From positions 496,001 to 560,000 of the forward strand of contig OX596340.1 of assembly GCA_951394405.1 (NCBI GenBank): a DNA stretch of 64,000 bases, written 5' to 3'. The DNA is from Coprinellus micaceus (lineage: Eukaryota; Basidiomycota; Agaricomycetes; Agaricales; Psathyrellaceae). The position numbers and the translations under genes were made by a program. Numbering within the stretch: position 1 is the stretch's first letter; every line of letters begins with the position of its first letter. Below, piece by piece: positions 1 to 11,359 of this stretch. The notes beneath the pieces are model-generated. The model was given only the letters and a program-made list of their open reading frames with translations, was not told where the DNA came from and made no database searches.

Positions 1-1723
1 TCTACCGGAATGCTCGAGAATTGGATGGTTTTCATGAATTCCTCGGTCGTGTAGTCTAGGAGGACAAGTTATTTTCAGGAAACAGATAAAATGAGAATGC
101 ACTTGCGAATGAAACGGAGCTCAAAAAAGCCCCAATCCCCCTCTACCACGGTGACCAGACCACCACAGGTCGAAAGTATCAATGGAATGGGGACTAGATC
201 GCCCTCATCGAAGACTTGATCCTCGAAGGATACTGCCAGATAGTACTGAAAATCCTCCAGAGACATCGGGCGGGTGTCAATGTTCCACAGGTTAAAATAA
301 TGGAGAAGGCGAGTGAACGTCCGATGCGCAATTGACACATCTTCCTCGGACTGTGCACCGATTCGTTCCAAAGTCGCTTGATACATTTCGTCGATCCCAG
401 ACGGCAGTTTGTCGAGCGCTTTGAAAAGGCTATTGACGCTGTTGCAGCTGCTCATGAGGAGTTCCATCTGCAACTTTGCCAGAAGAAACCTACAATATGT
501 GAAATAGTTAGTGGTTGATCTTCATATTGAGGGCCACCGCCTACATTCCGTTGGCCTTCTCTTTGATACGAGAGCTCAGTTTCTCAGCAAGTTCTGGTTT
601 GCCATGCAGGATGGCTTTCAGCCGGGAGTTTCGTTCGACCTGATCGGCGACGTAGAGCCCAATATCCTCCGTTTGAGCCTGGATCGATACGAAGAGAGCG
701 CCCGGTGTATGGTGAGTATAAAGGTCTAGAGGCCGAGACAGGATCAGCAAGTTGGCTCCAGAAGTCACCAGAGCCTCCAGCAGCCCGTCTTTGACCTGAT
801 CGTTGGCCTCGTCCATACGGTCGAGAACGATGTACACCATGCCGAGAGCCTTGGTGATTCTCTTGAGGGCACCGGCCATGTCGGACTCCAAGAGTTCGAC
901 ACCAACTTTGGCGACGGTCTGGCTGTACAGGGAATGCACCAGAGTGCAAGCCGTGTCGTTTCCTTCGACGAGTTGGGCGAGCAGGGAAGAGAGGATGTCC
1001 CGTAGGGTGTGGCGATCGTTATAGCGAATGAACGCGAAGGCAATCGCTACGTCCCTGGAAACTGCTGTGCTCTTCTCCAAATATTCAACAGCAATTGCCC
1101 TGTGGTACACGCTTCAGTTAGCAACATCAGACCTCAGAACGCAACATACCCCAGAATAGTTTTGCCGGAACCAGCTAGAAAGGACTGGCTCAACTCATCG
1201 AGGGTGTAAAAACCAGGTCAGATAAGCTCACGCATGCCCGTAAACCACGCTATCGTCCCCTTCTTAGCTGTGAACTTCTCGAACTCTCGCAGCTCGAGAA
1301 ACCAGATCCCCGTTTTTGCCATCCGCTGTTTCAAGGAATGCTGGTACATTGGTCGGAAGGTGGGGGCTCTGAGCCACACAAGAATCTGTTCGACTATAAT
1401 GTGGTAAATACTATGGGGTAGCCTTGAAAGGACGCAACCCACCGTGTGCATTTTTGCCCGTCCCTGAGGTCCCAAAATGATTCGTTATGGAAAAATTGTG
1501 GACATGAGAGTCCCTTCCGACGCTTGTTACGTTAGCCGCAATCGAGCCAACGGATATGCCCCGTGCGCCACTCAGAACTTGCAATCCGGTATGTCGGTCT
1601 ATGTCCGTGTCAGTGAGTATTGGTGCTATCATTACGGGGGATGTACCCGGGCCAAAAGCGAGGCTCACATTCATCCTCATCGGGGTCGGTTGGGGAGTGC
1701 ACGCCTGAAGATGAAGAGGCCAT
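1..1723 (-). CDS. NLR-1: NACHT-domain STAND protein, 3' end beyond left edge
   Basis: Partial. Exons (minus strand) 1723-1669, 1598-1443, 1393-1232, 1174-1150, 1099-545, 489-107, 55-<1. The frame stays open to the window edge. The ATG at 1723 opens a 55-nt exon, the same length as in NLR-3. A glycine-rich motif ending SVGRD lies near residues 25-45. The Walker A P-loop (GSGKT) is encoded by the 25-nt exon 1174-1150. A Walker B-like VLDRMDEAND and the NACHT signature LILSRPLDLY follow, then a winged-helix-like region. Ankyrin repeats are expected beyond the edge by analogy with NLR-2 and NLR-3. The intron at 56-106 has a GC donor (GCAAGT) at the position where the paralogues have GT. NACHT proteins are ATP-driven oligomerising sensors; in fungi some control heterokaryon incompatibility or programmed cell death. 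No catalytic effector domain precedes the NACHT, so the role is inferred from family only. The Walker B region departs from the IDGLDEASD of the other two copies. Confidence 0.85.
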
Positions 1724-3045
1724 CGGCGCTTCGCACGAAGACTTGGGTACAGAGAAGCAGGAAGAAGAGCGCTCGTGTACATGAGCAATGTAGCACCCTA
1801 CAGCATTTCATTTCAAAGGCACCCAGCCGTTATCCCATGGTCGCCTGACCGTGGCAGTGAAGTTCAAATTAGGCGCTGGTGTCAAATCGAAGTTGGGGAG
1901 ATCTCGGCCCATGGGTCAAGACTTCGGAAGCTACATGGCCTGGCCAGAGTATACCTTTTTATAATATAGAAGTTCGTGACGATGTCGGGTGGAAAGCTAA
2001 TGTCCGGTGGATCCAGGTGCGAGCGGTGGTAATGGTTTGGGTCGAAGAACATGAATCTCTTCAGGCGGCATTGGCGGCAAGCGCCGACTTATTCCCACGG
2101 GTCACTGTCGTTCGTCCCTTGGAAGCCGAGTTGACTCTTCTCTCTAGTCTCTCACTACTTTGTTCTATTTTCTCACTCACCGTCGTATTTATACTACAGG
2201 CGCAATATGCGCTGGACTTGGGCAACCGTAATATTCGCCTCAAGTACTCGGAACGTCAATGTTCGGCACGGGGAGAAATGAGGCAGTTTGCAAGGACCAG
2301 TGAGTTTCTGCAAAGCTGGGACTATAAGGGTTGATATCAACATTCGTAGCGTCGAATATGCCAAAAACCTCAGGGTGAAACTTGAAAAATAGCCACAGAG
2401 CCGCTTCGCGCTTACCCCGACCTAGGGACGCTAGACCGCAGTCTTTTCTGGTCTCCTCATGCCATGGCACTTGTGCTTTCGGACCTTGGGCTCACCTTTT
2501 ACCCTCTCGCAATCCATTGCGCCACTGGGCAGTGAACTAACTCTCCCCTGACTTTCAAACTCTGTCGTCATCAGAGTGGGCTGTCCGCCATTGAAATCAT
2601 TCACCTCCGTCAACGACTCTGCTTGGAATACCGGGAATCAACCACGCTAGTCAGGTCTTAATGAAACGACCTCAACGACCAGGACCTTGGCTCCGAGAGG
2701 AGTACGACTTGAATCGAGCTCCAGATCTGCTCCATCACGCCCTACCTCCGGGAGTGGTAGGCATTCCTTGGATATCCGGGGTCAGCAAGGGTACTATGAT
2801 TCCCCAGCGTAGACGACTGTGCCGGGTTGCTCACGGCGACCTAGCCCACATTACTCGCCCCAGGCGATGTTCGACGCAACTGTGGGCTACCAACCATCAA
2901 CGCCTGGATAACGGCTGTGCGAGAAACCAGTAGAACGGGCCATTGTCGATTAGGCTCGTGCCGTCCCACTAACACGTTGGGATCCCCGCGTGCCTCTGTG
3001 CCTTAAACACGCAGCATGTCGACCTGCCAGGATTCCGCTGGCACC
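1724..3045. other. intergenic, divergent promoters of NLR-1 and ferric reductase 1
   Basis: About 1.3 kb between two divergently transcribed genes. The short open frames here have no recognisable domain, no paralogue in the window and no convincing splice structure. I see no mobile element ends or tandem repeats. Confidence 0.5.
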
Positions 3046-5273
3046 ATGACAGTCTCGGGACCCCGTCTCCATGTCGGGTCGACATACATTCCCTTTCTCG
3101 TGCTATTCATCCTCGCTCGCCTATTCACGCCCGTCGCAGGCGACGGTCAGGGCCTCATCGGCCTCGGGAAATGGATCTACAGACCGCCCTGCGCCCACGC
3201 TTGCCGAGCGGTCATCGAAGGAAGCCAAGTGACATGCAGTTCCATGATTTCTTCTGGCGGCGACGGCACCTCATCCTCGAGCACACAATACAACAAGGTC
3301 AAACGGCATCCGCACGACATCTCTAAAGTGGACGGCTGCTTCCTCAAGGACGCTGCCTTCCTCCTCACTCTCTCCCTTTGCATTGCTGAGCACTGCCCCC
3401 GGGACGGTGTCAGGATTTCGGACATTGAAGAGTTCTGGGAAGGCCACGTTGCGACTGGGGTTTTGGGGAACCCTGCACTCTATCCAACGATGTCGTATCA
3501 AGGTGCACTTCGGAATGCTCGTCGAGATGTGGAACGAGTGGGCCGAGTCAACATGCCTTACGTTGAGGTTGGGGAGCCCTTGAACAAGACGAGCATAATC
3601 AGGGCAGAGGACTGGATTCCTTTATACAACGCACGACAATACCTAGAACGGAACGAAGGGTACCATCAGCGGAATGCGTAAGTTATTAATTTCATCCTTG
3701 ACTTTACCTATATGCCCAGCTAAAGGATTCTCTCCACAGATTATCGATCGCCGCCAGCAGCGTATTCCTTCCCGTTCTCCTCTCCGCTTTCCGGTTTCTC
3801 CCTGGACACCCTCTATGGCACAGCCGGTTTACCGCCTCCCTGGAAAAGCCTCTCGTAGGACAACGACATCGTACACCCATCATCGGTGATTTGGGAATCA
3901 TGCCTACTCGTGGACAAACACTCTACATCGTCTACCTCCTCACAGTGCATGGCCTCCTTTGCATATTTCCCCTCTTTTATCTTTATCCAAATTCCATCGC
4001 CCCTACTCGCACCCAGCACTACCTCATCGTAATTGGGGATCGTACAGGCGTGGTGGCTATGGCAAGCCTCCTACCACTCCTCCTTTTCTCGTCGAGAAAC
4101 AAGATCCTGCTCTGGATCACCAACTGGCGCCATTCCACTTTCCTCCTTTTACACCGGTGGATCGGGTATTGCCTCATCATCGAAATTTCGGCCCATTCGC
4201 TTCTAATGTTTCTTCTCCATACGCTCCACTTATACGACCACCATACAAAGAGCAAGCAGCCACCTTGGATACTGGGGATGGCTGCCACCTTCGCCTTCGC
4301 CCTAATCTACCCTTTCTCGCTGCTCCCTATCCGGAAGCGAGTATACGAATTATTCCTCGTTTGCCACCAGGCCCTCGCCGCAGTCGCTATCCTCGCGACT
4401 TTCATGCACATCAACTACCTCTTCCAGTATCACTGGGGCTATGAGATATGGATATACGTTGGTGGAGGGGTGTGGTTCCTGGATCGGGCTCTCCGTGTCG
4501 CCCGGATAGCATCGAATGGGTGGCGAACTGCTGTCCTCTCTGCCGTCGACGAGGATACACAATTCGTTCGAGTGGAAATCGACGGCATCGCCGCGGAGGG
4601 GCACGTATATCTCTACTTGCCAACGCTGTCGTGGAAGTTCTGGGAGAATCACCCATACTCGGTCCTGTCCAGCTTCGCCGGAGGTGTCAACCCCGATGCC
4701 GAAGCGGGTCCCGGAGGCCATACCGGGGAGAAAGTCATCGCCATTCGTCCCAGGACTACCCTCCTAATCAGATCCATGGACGGCTTCACCAAGGCCCTCA
4801 CTAGTCAGCTTCGCTCTTCCCCAAACCATCGCCTCTCGCTCCCCGCCCTCATCGAAAGCAACTACCATGCCAACCCCTCCATTCGCAACCTATCTCACTG
4901 TTCCTCCCTCCTCTGCATCGCTGGCGGCGTCGGGATTACGGCTGTCCTCCCTCTCATCAAGACCTTTGGTGGGGTACGTTCGAGGCTAGAGTGGGGCGTA
5001 CGAAGCGAGGCCCTGGTGAATGCTGTGCATCCGGAACTCACCGCGCTTACGAAGGGGTCGAAAGTTGTGGAGGTGAACACGAGTCTTGGGAGGAGGTTGA
5101 AAGTTGCGGAGATCGTTAGGGGAGAGCTTCAGAGGGAAGATGATATGGGGGATTTGGGTATTGTGGTATGCGGGCCGCTTTCTATGGCGGATGACGTTCG
5201 AATGGTTGTTGCGGACCTTGGGCCGAAGGTGAAGAGAGGTGTGGTTTTTATTGATGAATCGTTCAGTTGGTGA
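3046..5273 (+). CDS. ferric reductase transmembrane component, paralogue 1
   Basis: Exons 3046-3677 and 3740-5273 give 721 residues. The upstream ATG at 3016 is in frame, but 3046 (MTVSGPRL) aligns with the start of paralogue 2 (MAIFQPRL). FRE/NOX-family reductases pass electrons from NADPH through FAD and two b-type haems to extracellular Fe3+ or Cu2+. The sequence shows a signal peptide, about 200 extracellular residues with conserved cysteines (CAHACR, CxxxHCPR), then a multi-pass ferric-reductase domain. Two His-x13-His type pairs are visible (HRW..H and CHQ..H), which would hold the haems. The FAD motif is ENHPYS, the NAD(P)H loop GGVGITAVLPL, and the C-terminal site CGP...DDVR. It ends in FSW, as does paralogue 2. 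The single intron (62 nt) sits at the same codon as in paralogue 2 at 20.4-22.7 kb. Localisation is probably the plasma membrane; the exact metal substrate cannot be read from sequence. Confidence 0.93.
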
Positions 5274-5764
5274 CGTCGTTTTTCATGTCTTCCATGTCCA
5301 GACAGTTTTGCTTACGATCCTTCACGACATCATTCACGCCAGCCATTTTGAGCTTACAGTCTTATACTAAAATTATGCATCAACCTACATCCGTTTCAAT
5401 ACCCCACGTCCATTGGGTTGCTACCACTCGAAGAAGCTGAATGATCCCGACGCCGACGGGCGCTTAAACAATTCACCATCATTGATCCGGCAGCCTTCGA
5501 ACGGATTCAATCACTCAAAATCAATCTCAAAATCCTCGGAGGTTCACAATCACCCAGGAGAAACTAGGCTCTGCTAGGCTCCGAAAAGCTGCCCACGGCA
5601 CGTCAGCCGTGCCCGTCCCCTCTGCTTCTGTACCTTCGATTAAACGTCTGCGATTCATATCAAGCTTTCATGAGAAGGTCATCTCCCATGCCAAGGCACC
5701 CCTGCTCGCCTATTTATACTCGGGATGCCTTCACCGGAGGAGGTATACCGCTGACCTTGCCGTG
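5274..5764. other. intergenic, promoter region of the cysteine-rich gene
   Basis: About 490 bases without coding signal. It contains GGGCGCTTAAA at about 5458 and a small inverted repeat CACGGC/GCCGTG at about 5594. A TATA-like box lies close to the next gene. Confidence 0.4.
5711..5718 (+). promoter_or_regulatory. TATA-like box of the cysteine-rich gene
   Basis: TATTTATA lies 47 bases upstream of the ATG at 5765. That spacing suits a short 5' leader. Assigned by sequence and position only. Confidence 0.4.
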
Positions 5765-7005
5765 ATGAAGCTACACGAGAGAGTTTGCCTGGGACTCGGG
5801 TTCCTCCTTCCCATCTCCTTCGCCAATGCGGCTGCAGTCGAGAGCAAGCCCGCAGAGCCAACGCCATCCCCGGTTGTCTCACTTGGCGGCCAATGTGCGT
5901 ATAGTTTGGCACTTCCTCTTTCGTTGTACGTTAGCTAACGGGCTTCCAGGCGGAGGACTAACATACAAAGGGCCAACGGGATGCGAACAAATCAAAGGGA
6001 AAGACCCAATCGCCTGCGTCATAGTCGACCCATGTTCGTATACTATCCTCTCTCTCGACTCTCTACTGCTGAGCCTACGATCAAAACATCATCTGACGCA
6101 CATATCATGAAACAGACCTCTGGCAATGCCAGTTCGTTTCGCCTACTCTGACCACCGTTACCCTCGATCCGCCTAAACCAACATGTCTTACATCTACCCT
6201 GGCGTGCTCAGCCAGTTGCAAGATGCTCTGCCCCACAGGTCAGCATATGACCGGGACTTCCTGCCCCTTCTGCACCTGCGAGACCCCCACTCCTCTGTGC
6301 ACTACAACCATAGTCCCAACGCCCACCACTATCACTGTTACCCTCCCGACGCTCACGACGAAACCGACGACAACACCGACGAGCACCGTCACCTGTGTAT
6401 CATCGACGATTGCGTGCGAGACGATGTGTGCGATTGGGTGCCCATCAGGGATGGTTAACACTGGGACAAAGTGCCCTTTCTGTTCATGCCAGAAGCCCAC
6501 GCCGCTGTGCACTGCGACCCCAAGCACCCCCACTGTAATCCCAACTCCAACTCTCACCACGATCACTTGGATACCGACGCTCACAACGAAGCCGACTACG
6601 ACGACGTCGGTCACCTGCGTGTCCTCGACGCTTTCGTGTGCATCACACTGGCTGATTGGGTGCCCTTCTGGGATGACTGTGACGGGGACGACGTGCCCCT
6701 TCTGTTCGTGCGCAAAGCCGACACCTCTGTGCACTGCAACCCCAAGCATTCCCACTGTAACCCCGACCCCGACTCTCACCACGATCACCCTTCCGACCCT
6801 TACCACGATACCTACGACTACAACGTCGACGGGCGAGACGGTCACTTGCCAGTCGTCGACGGTGTCGTGCTCTATAGCGTGTGCGATTGGGTGCCCGTCC
6901 GGCATGATTGTTACGGGGACGAGGTGTCCGTTTTGTTCGTGCGCGAAGCCGACCCCGCTTTGCATGTCGACGGGCCTCCTCCTTCCTACCATTACCCCCC
7001 TCTAA
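5765..7005 (+). CDS. secreted cysteine-rich repeat protein with CBM1-like module
   Basis: Exons 5765-5894, 5950-6033 and 6116-7005 give 367 residues. The ATG at 5765 begins a good signal peptide (hydrophobic core, then FANAAA). Residues about 41-75 resemble a fungal CBM1 cellulose-binding module: GGQCGG, then YKGPTGC, and ending PYLWQCQ. The aromatic face is only partly kept. Four repeats of about 70-85 residues follow. Each has a cysteine block of the form C-x6-C-x3-C-x3-C-P-(S/T)-G-x7-8-C-PF-C-x-C, joined by Thr/Pro linkers likely to be O-glycosylated. The block recalls the antistasin-type CPxG...CPxCxC pattern, but I cannot confirm homology without a profile search. In the third repeat one cysteine is lost (ASHWLIGC where the others have AC/MCAIGC). 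A wall- or substrate-attached extracellular role is inferred from signal, linker and module. Confidence 0.82.
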
Positions 7006-7838
7006 GCCACATAATGTCCCATTGGCGATTGGGCAGCCGGTACAAGTAACTCGAATGGAGCGTGTATTGGCTCCTGGCCAAATACAGTAGTTTCCCATAG
7101 CCTGCCGAATTGGACTGAGCGGTGTCAAAACCGGCGCTTAAAGCGTGGCAAGGCGGAGACCTGTGTATACACTTAGCCGATAAGCCGTCACCCAACCCTG
7201 GAACATCGCCAGGTTTCCAAACACTGACGAGATGATTGCGCAACTCTTTCTACATCGCGATCCAGACTAGGGTCGAAGGTTGCACAGCTGACCCGCCACA
7301 GCCGTCGAAGCATGGATGATGCACCGTCCCTTGGGGTGCTTTACGCGTTTTAGGGTCCTTTCAATATCAAACGCCTCAATCAAGGTTTGAAGTACTTCTT
7401 TGGTCACTACCAGCCAAGGACGACTTCTATCGATGGCCAAATTCCTCAAGTAGAAACGACACAAGGGTGCACAGAGGGACCCCCGAAATATATTGGATAT
7501 GAGGGCGTGGTGCGATGTCGAGGAATCCCAGCGTTGATTGTGATACATTTGGGAACCGTATTCTGGGGATGTGCTCGACAGATAGGCTCGGGTCTACTTT
7601 TTTTTTTTTGAGAACGTTGGATATAAAGCCGAAGGGCTATCGAGCTAGACGCCTCCGACCGAGCGCGCTCCAGCCAGATCAAATCACATCATCGCGTCCA
7701 CGATCATCAGCGCCTCACATATCTTGACCTCCTCTCTCCTTCACTCACTATCCTCCTCTCCCACCTTTTTCACCCTGCTTCACTTTTATAACCCATCCAC
7801 ACATACCCATCTCGTCGATACCAACTAACTAACGAACA
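7006..7838. other. intergenic, promoter of the SDR gene
   Basis: About 830 bases. It includes GGCGCTTAAA at about 7133, a T homopolymer near 7598-7609 and a long pyrimidine-rich tract (about 7727-7790) just before the SDR ATG. Such tracts are usual upstream of fungal transcription starts. No gene seen. Confidence 0.45.
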
Positions 7839-10138
7839 ATGCGAGGAAGCCGCAGCCGTAACGCCTCGCCCCTGCGCCCGGGCTTCGGAGGCTCGTTCAA
7901 GGTCGACACGCTCTCCATCGCGGACGACATGCACCCAGTTATCCATGCAGGACGCGTCGCTGTCATTACTGGAGCCGCTAGTGGGATCGGGAAGGCTGCT
8001 GCGATTGAGTTTGCTAGGTGTGCAACGTCATTCCATCAAGGCCTTCCTCCTTCGTATTGCCCGGATGAGCCCTCGGTCCCCCAACAACGTGGGGCGCTAG
8101 AGAGCGGGGATCTGGGGAGAGGAAGTGGTGGGGATTGCTTCAGAACCTTATCTGTGTCCATAGGTTGAAGCTGAAGGTCGCTATCGCCGACACGAACGAA
8201 GAAGAGCTCAACAAGGTCGGGAAAGAGCTCACCGAGCTCACCGGCGAGTCCAACGTCCTCATCATCCCCACGGACGTCAGCCAACTGGACCAAGTCGTCG
8301 CACTGAAGGAGAAGGTGTATGAAGATTGGGGCGAGGTGCGTTACATTCCTCCCTCTGTGTTCAACGGAGATTCCAGGAAGATAGGGGTGGAACGGAATTA
8401 GCGGGGTTGGGGTGACTTCAGCCCGCTCCGCAGCAGGTGTTACCATTGCACCAATTATGGTGGGCATAAAGGGGCGCTGCGAGGAAACCCGACGCGCGAG
8501 AAGGCGGGTTATTGCGATCCCGTTGCCTGCCGGGGTCGGGGGACTGTCTTATCGTTTCGGGCTATCGCCTATGACGCATGCATCTAGCCGTAGCCCCTAT
8601 CTTCGAGTTATCGGCTCTGCGTCGGCCAGTCCGTCGACGATCGGTCGAGCTTACGTCGAACGCACCACTCCCAATCCCCCTACTTCGCATTCGCCCTCTT
8701 CTCCTTGGCTGTCATGGACGTGTGGATTCGAGGATGACCGCTGATCATACGTTGTGCCTCGGTATCTAGGTTGGTGTCCTCCTCAACAATGCTGGTATCG
8801 CACCGAAAGGCGCGTCTTGGGAAGGGATCGATAATTGGAACAAGGTCTTCGAGGTGAACGTATTTGGGTGCGTCTCTTTCCTATCCCAACCCACCCGCTC
8901 CTTTCCCCTACTGCCTTGCCCTGAATAGAGGTTAATGAACTCCCTCCCCATACAGTGTCCTCAACGTTCAACAAACGTTCGTCCGGGTACGCTTCGTTCC
9001 CTTTCCCCTCCTCCAGCTAGTAAAAGAGATACTGTGCTCATAAGAACTCCACATGGCGTGTAGAGCATGATCCACCAAGAGAACCAGGCGCTCATTATTA
9101 ACACGGGGTCGAAGCAGGGTATCACTAACCCTCCGTAAGTCTTCTTTCTTTTCTTGTTTTTTGGAATGGGTATTATTGCGTGCTTTCACCTTCCTTTCGT
9201 CGTGTGTTTTTGCTTCCTTCCCCAGGTTTCCTGGATTCCTTGTTTCGGTAGGCCTTCGCGCTCCCAGGCTCCATTCCTTCTTTGAGTATTTATGTTTCCT
9301 TCTTTTGGGGGTGCGCTATTCTTGGGTGGGAACAGGCGAAGATGGTGTATCCTTAACCCATTGGAGTCGGAGAGAGTTGGCGTGGCGCCTGCCTGCCGTG
9401 TCCTCGCCTTACTTCCTTCGTCCGAAATCGACACTCCACCTTTTGGATATTCTACTTCAACCTTTGGGTATTCTATTATACGATGGACGGACGCTAACCA
9501 AAACACCCTTTCCCTCCTTTGTTAACAGCGGAAACGCAGCGTACAACGCCTCGAAAGCGGCTGTGAAGAGCCTGACTGAGAGTTTGGCGCACGAGCTGCG
9601 AGCGTCGACGCAGGGGAACGTTACTGCGCATTTGTTCATGTGCGTCTTCACTCTCCTCTCTTCGCCTTATCCTACCGTTTACTAACCACCCACCGCCGAA
9701 ACAGCCCTGGGTGGACCCACACGGGCCTCACCTCTGCGACCTCGCCCGACAAGCCGCGGGGCGCGTGGACGGCGGAGGAGACGGTGTTGTACATGCTCGA
9801 TAAGCTGCGCGAGGGCGACTTTTATATCCTTGTGCCGGATAATGAGACGAAGCGGGAGGTGCGTGATTTTTTTGTATTTCTTTTAGCCTAGAAGGAGGAC
9901 GGGGGGTTCTTTACCACCTCCCCGTCCCTGCCCTCGTCCTCGTTGATCTACGACGATGGATTGCAACACTCACGGCGATTTGGTACTGATACACCATATC
10001 TAGGTCGACCAGCTGAGGATCATGTGGGGCGCTGCGGACGTTGCGGAGAATAGGCCTGCGCTGAGTAGGTGGCATCCGAGTTATAAGCCGTTGTTTGAGG
10101 AGTATATGAGAGAGGGTATGGCGCAGTTGGATGCTTGA
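7839..10138 (+). CDS. NAD(P)-dependent short-chain dehydrogenase/reductase (classical SDR)
   Basis: Eight exons: 7839-8017, 8164-8335, 8770-8867, 8956-8986, 9064-9134, 9529-9639, 9705-9858, 10004-10138, giving 316 residues. Exon 4 is only 31 nt. The Rossmann cofactor loop is TGAASGIG after a beta strand (VAVITGA). LLNNAGIAPKG is the NNAG stabilising motif. The catalytic serine region is IINTGSKQG and the YxxxK pair is in AAYNASKAAV. PGWTHTG is the usual strand after the active site. It carries about 35 extra residues before the Rossmann fold, rich in Ser/Arg, without a clear targeting signal. Substrate cannot be assigned. Introns 2 (434 nt) and 5 (394 nt) are much longer than the roughly 50-80 nt typical of the window, and the rest are short. 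Confidence 0.9.
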
Positions 10139-10842
10139 TTGAGTGTTTCGGGATTGTGAACAGGATGAACTCGAAGGCACTGGCACGCAGCAGAAGGAAA
10201 ATGGGACTTGAAGAGGAGGGCCAGGGAAAGAAGAGAAAGAAGGAAAAGGATTGTATACCAATTGTAGTTGTAGTCGATAGAATGAACGGAAACTTGGAAT
10301 TGCTCGTTTGTTGGAGGGTGACTCGAGTGAGACGGTGTAAGCGCCAAGCGCGACGACGTCATCTGCGCGTGCTGTTAGAGCGTCTAGACGCCCGATTATC
10401 CAAGCACGCTCTACCGGCCAAGATGTGCCGCAGAACATCGCTCACCATTCTCCGAGGAACATCTACATTTTACGTCTAAGCGGTTTGCTGTGCATCGTTT
10501 CATCGCGGGGTAGTCATGAACACGCTCGGACCAAGCGACCAATGGCGGATCCTGCTAGGCCGGACAAATGGGAATGGGCTCAACGCCCTTACGCCGATGT
10601 TGCGTAGTTTGACTAACGACATACATCGGTGAGTTTGTTCTCTAAGGGACCTTCGGGGATGAGTGAGTTGATGTGGGGTGGTGGTTAGCGAGGAAGGTTA
10701 AGACCCGAGACAGACGTTGACGACGTTTTCGATGCCGCGTACATACCCCTGCTTATTTCCCCAGACCCCAGCGCGGAACGGAGCTTGTGAAGAATATGCA
10801 CCGAGCGCCCGTCGTCGGGTCCTTTCGAGCCCGTGCGCGTTG

Positions 10843-10861
10843 ACACACACACACACACACC
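10843..10861. repeat. (CA)n microsatellite
   Basis: About nine tandem CA units between two genes. Simple repeat. Confidence 0.9.
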
Positions 10862-11233
10862 GCGGGGTCCGACGATGGATGGATGGACGCGATGTCAGGA
10901 GTTATGAACGTGTCGACGCCGCTGGAAAATGTTCTCGAGGATGCAGGGCCGGAGATGATTGAACGTGAAAGAGTCGATGAACGTGTCGTTCGTCTCCTTG
11001 GAGGGTGGTCAGGTGGGTGGTGGACCACAAGCCCGGGGAGGTTTCGATGGTTTTGGGGTTTGAAAGTACGTGGAAACGAGGTTCTAAGAGGGTCATGAGA
11101 ACGGCGACATATGAGCGTGGAAAGGCGTTTTATTTTGTGTGGACGGGGTGACTGGGATGGTCCGCGAGGATCCGAGATCCATGCCGAGTCCAAGGGTCAA
11201 CTTCTTATTTTTGGCTATTTACCTTGTTCAGAG

Positions 11234-11241
11234 TATATATA
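11234..11241 (+). promoter_or_regulatory. TATA box of GDH2
   Basis: TATATATA lies 119 bases before the GDH2 ATG, followed by a C/T-rich leader. Good core-promoter candidate. Confidence 0.55.
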
Positions 11242-11359
11242 GGGTTTGGGCCAGTCGAGCCGATCCTTCCTTCCTCTATTCCACTATCGCCCCATCTCAT
11301 CTCTTTCCATCTCCCCTCTTCATACACTCCCCGACTGCGAGACGACCTCCTAGAACGCA

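Larger units (their letters stand above)
10139..11359. other. intergenic with CA microsatellite, GDH2 promoter
   Basis: About 1.2 kb without a supported gene. Contains a (CA)n run at about 10843-10861 and a TATA box at 11234. Overlapping open frames on both strands lack domains. Confidence 0.5.

Noticed and set aside
6240..6992. Minus-strand open frame of 250 residues opposite the Cys-rich gene
   Set aside because: Val/Gly-rich mirror of the Thr-linker repeats.
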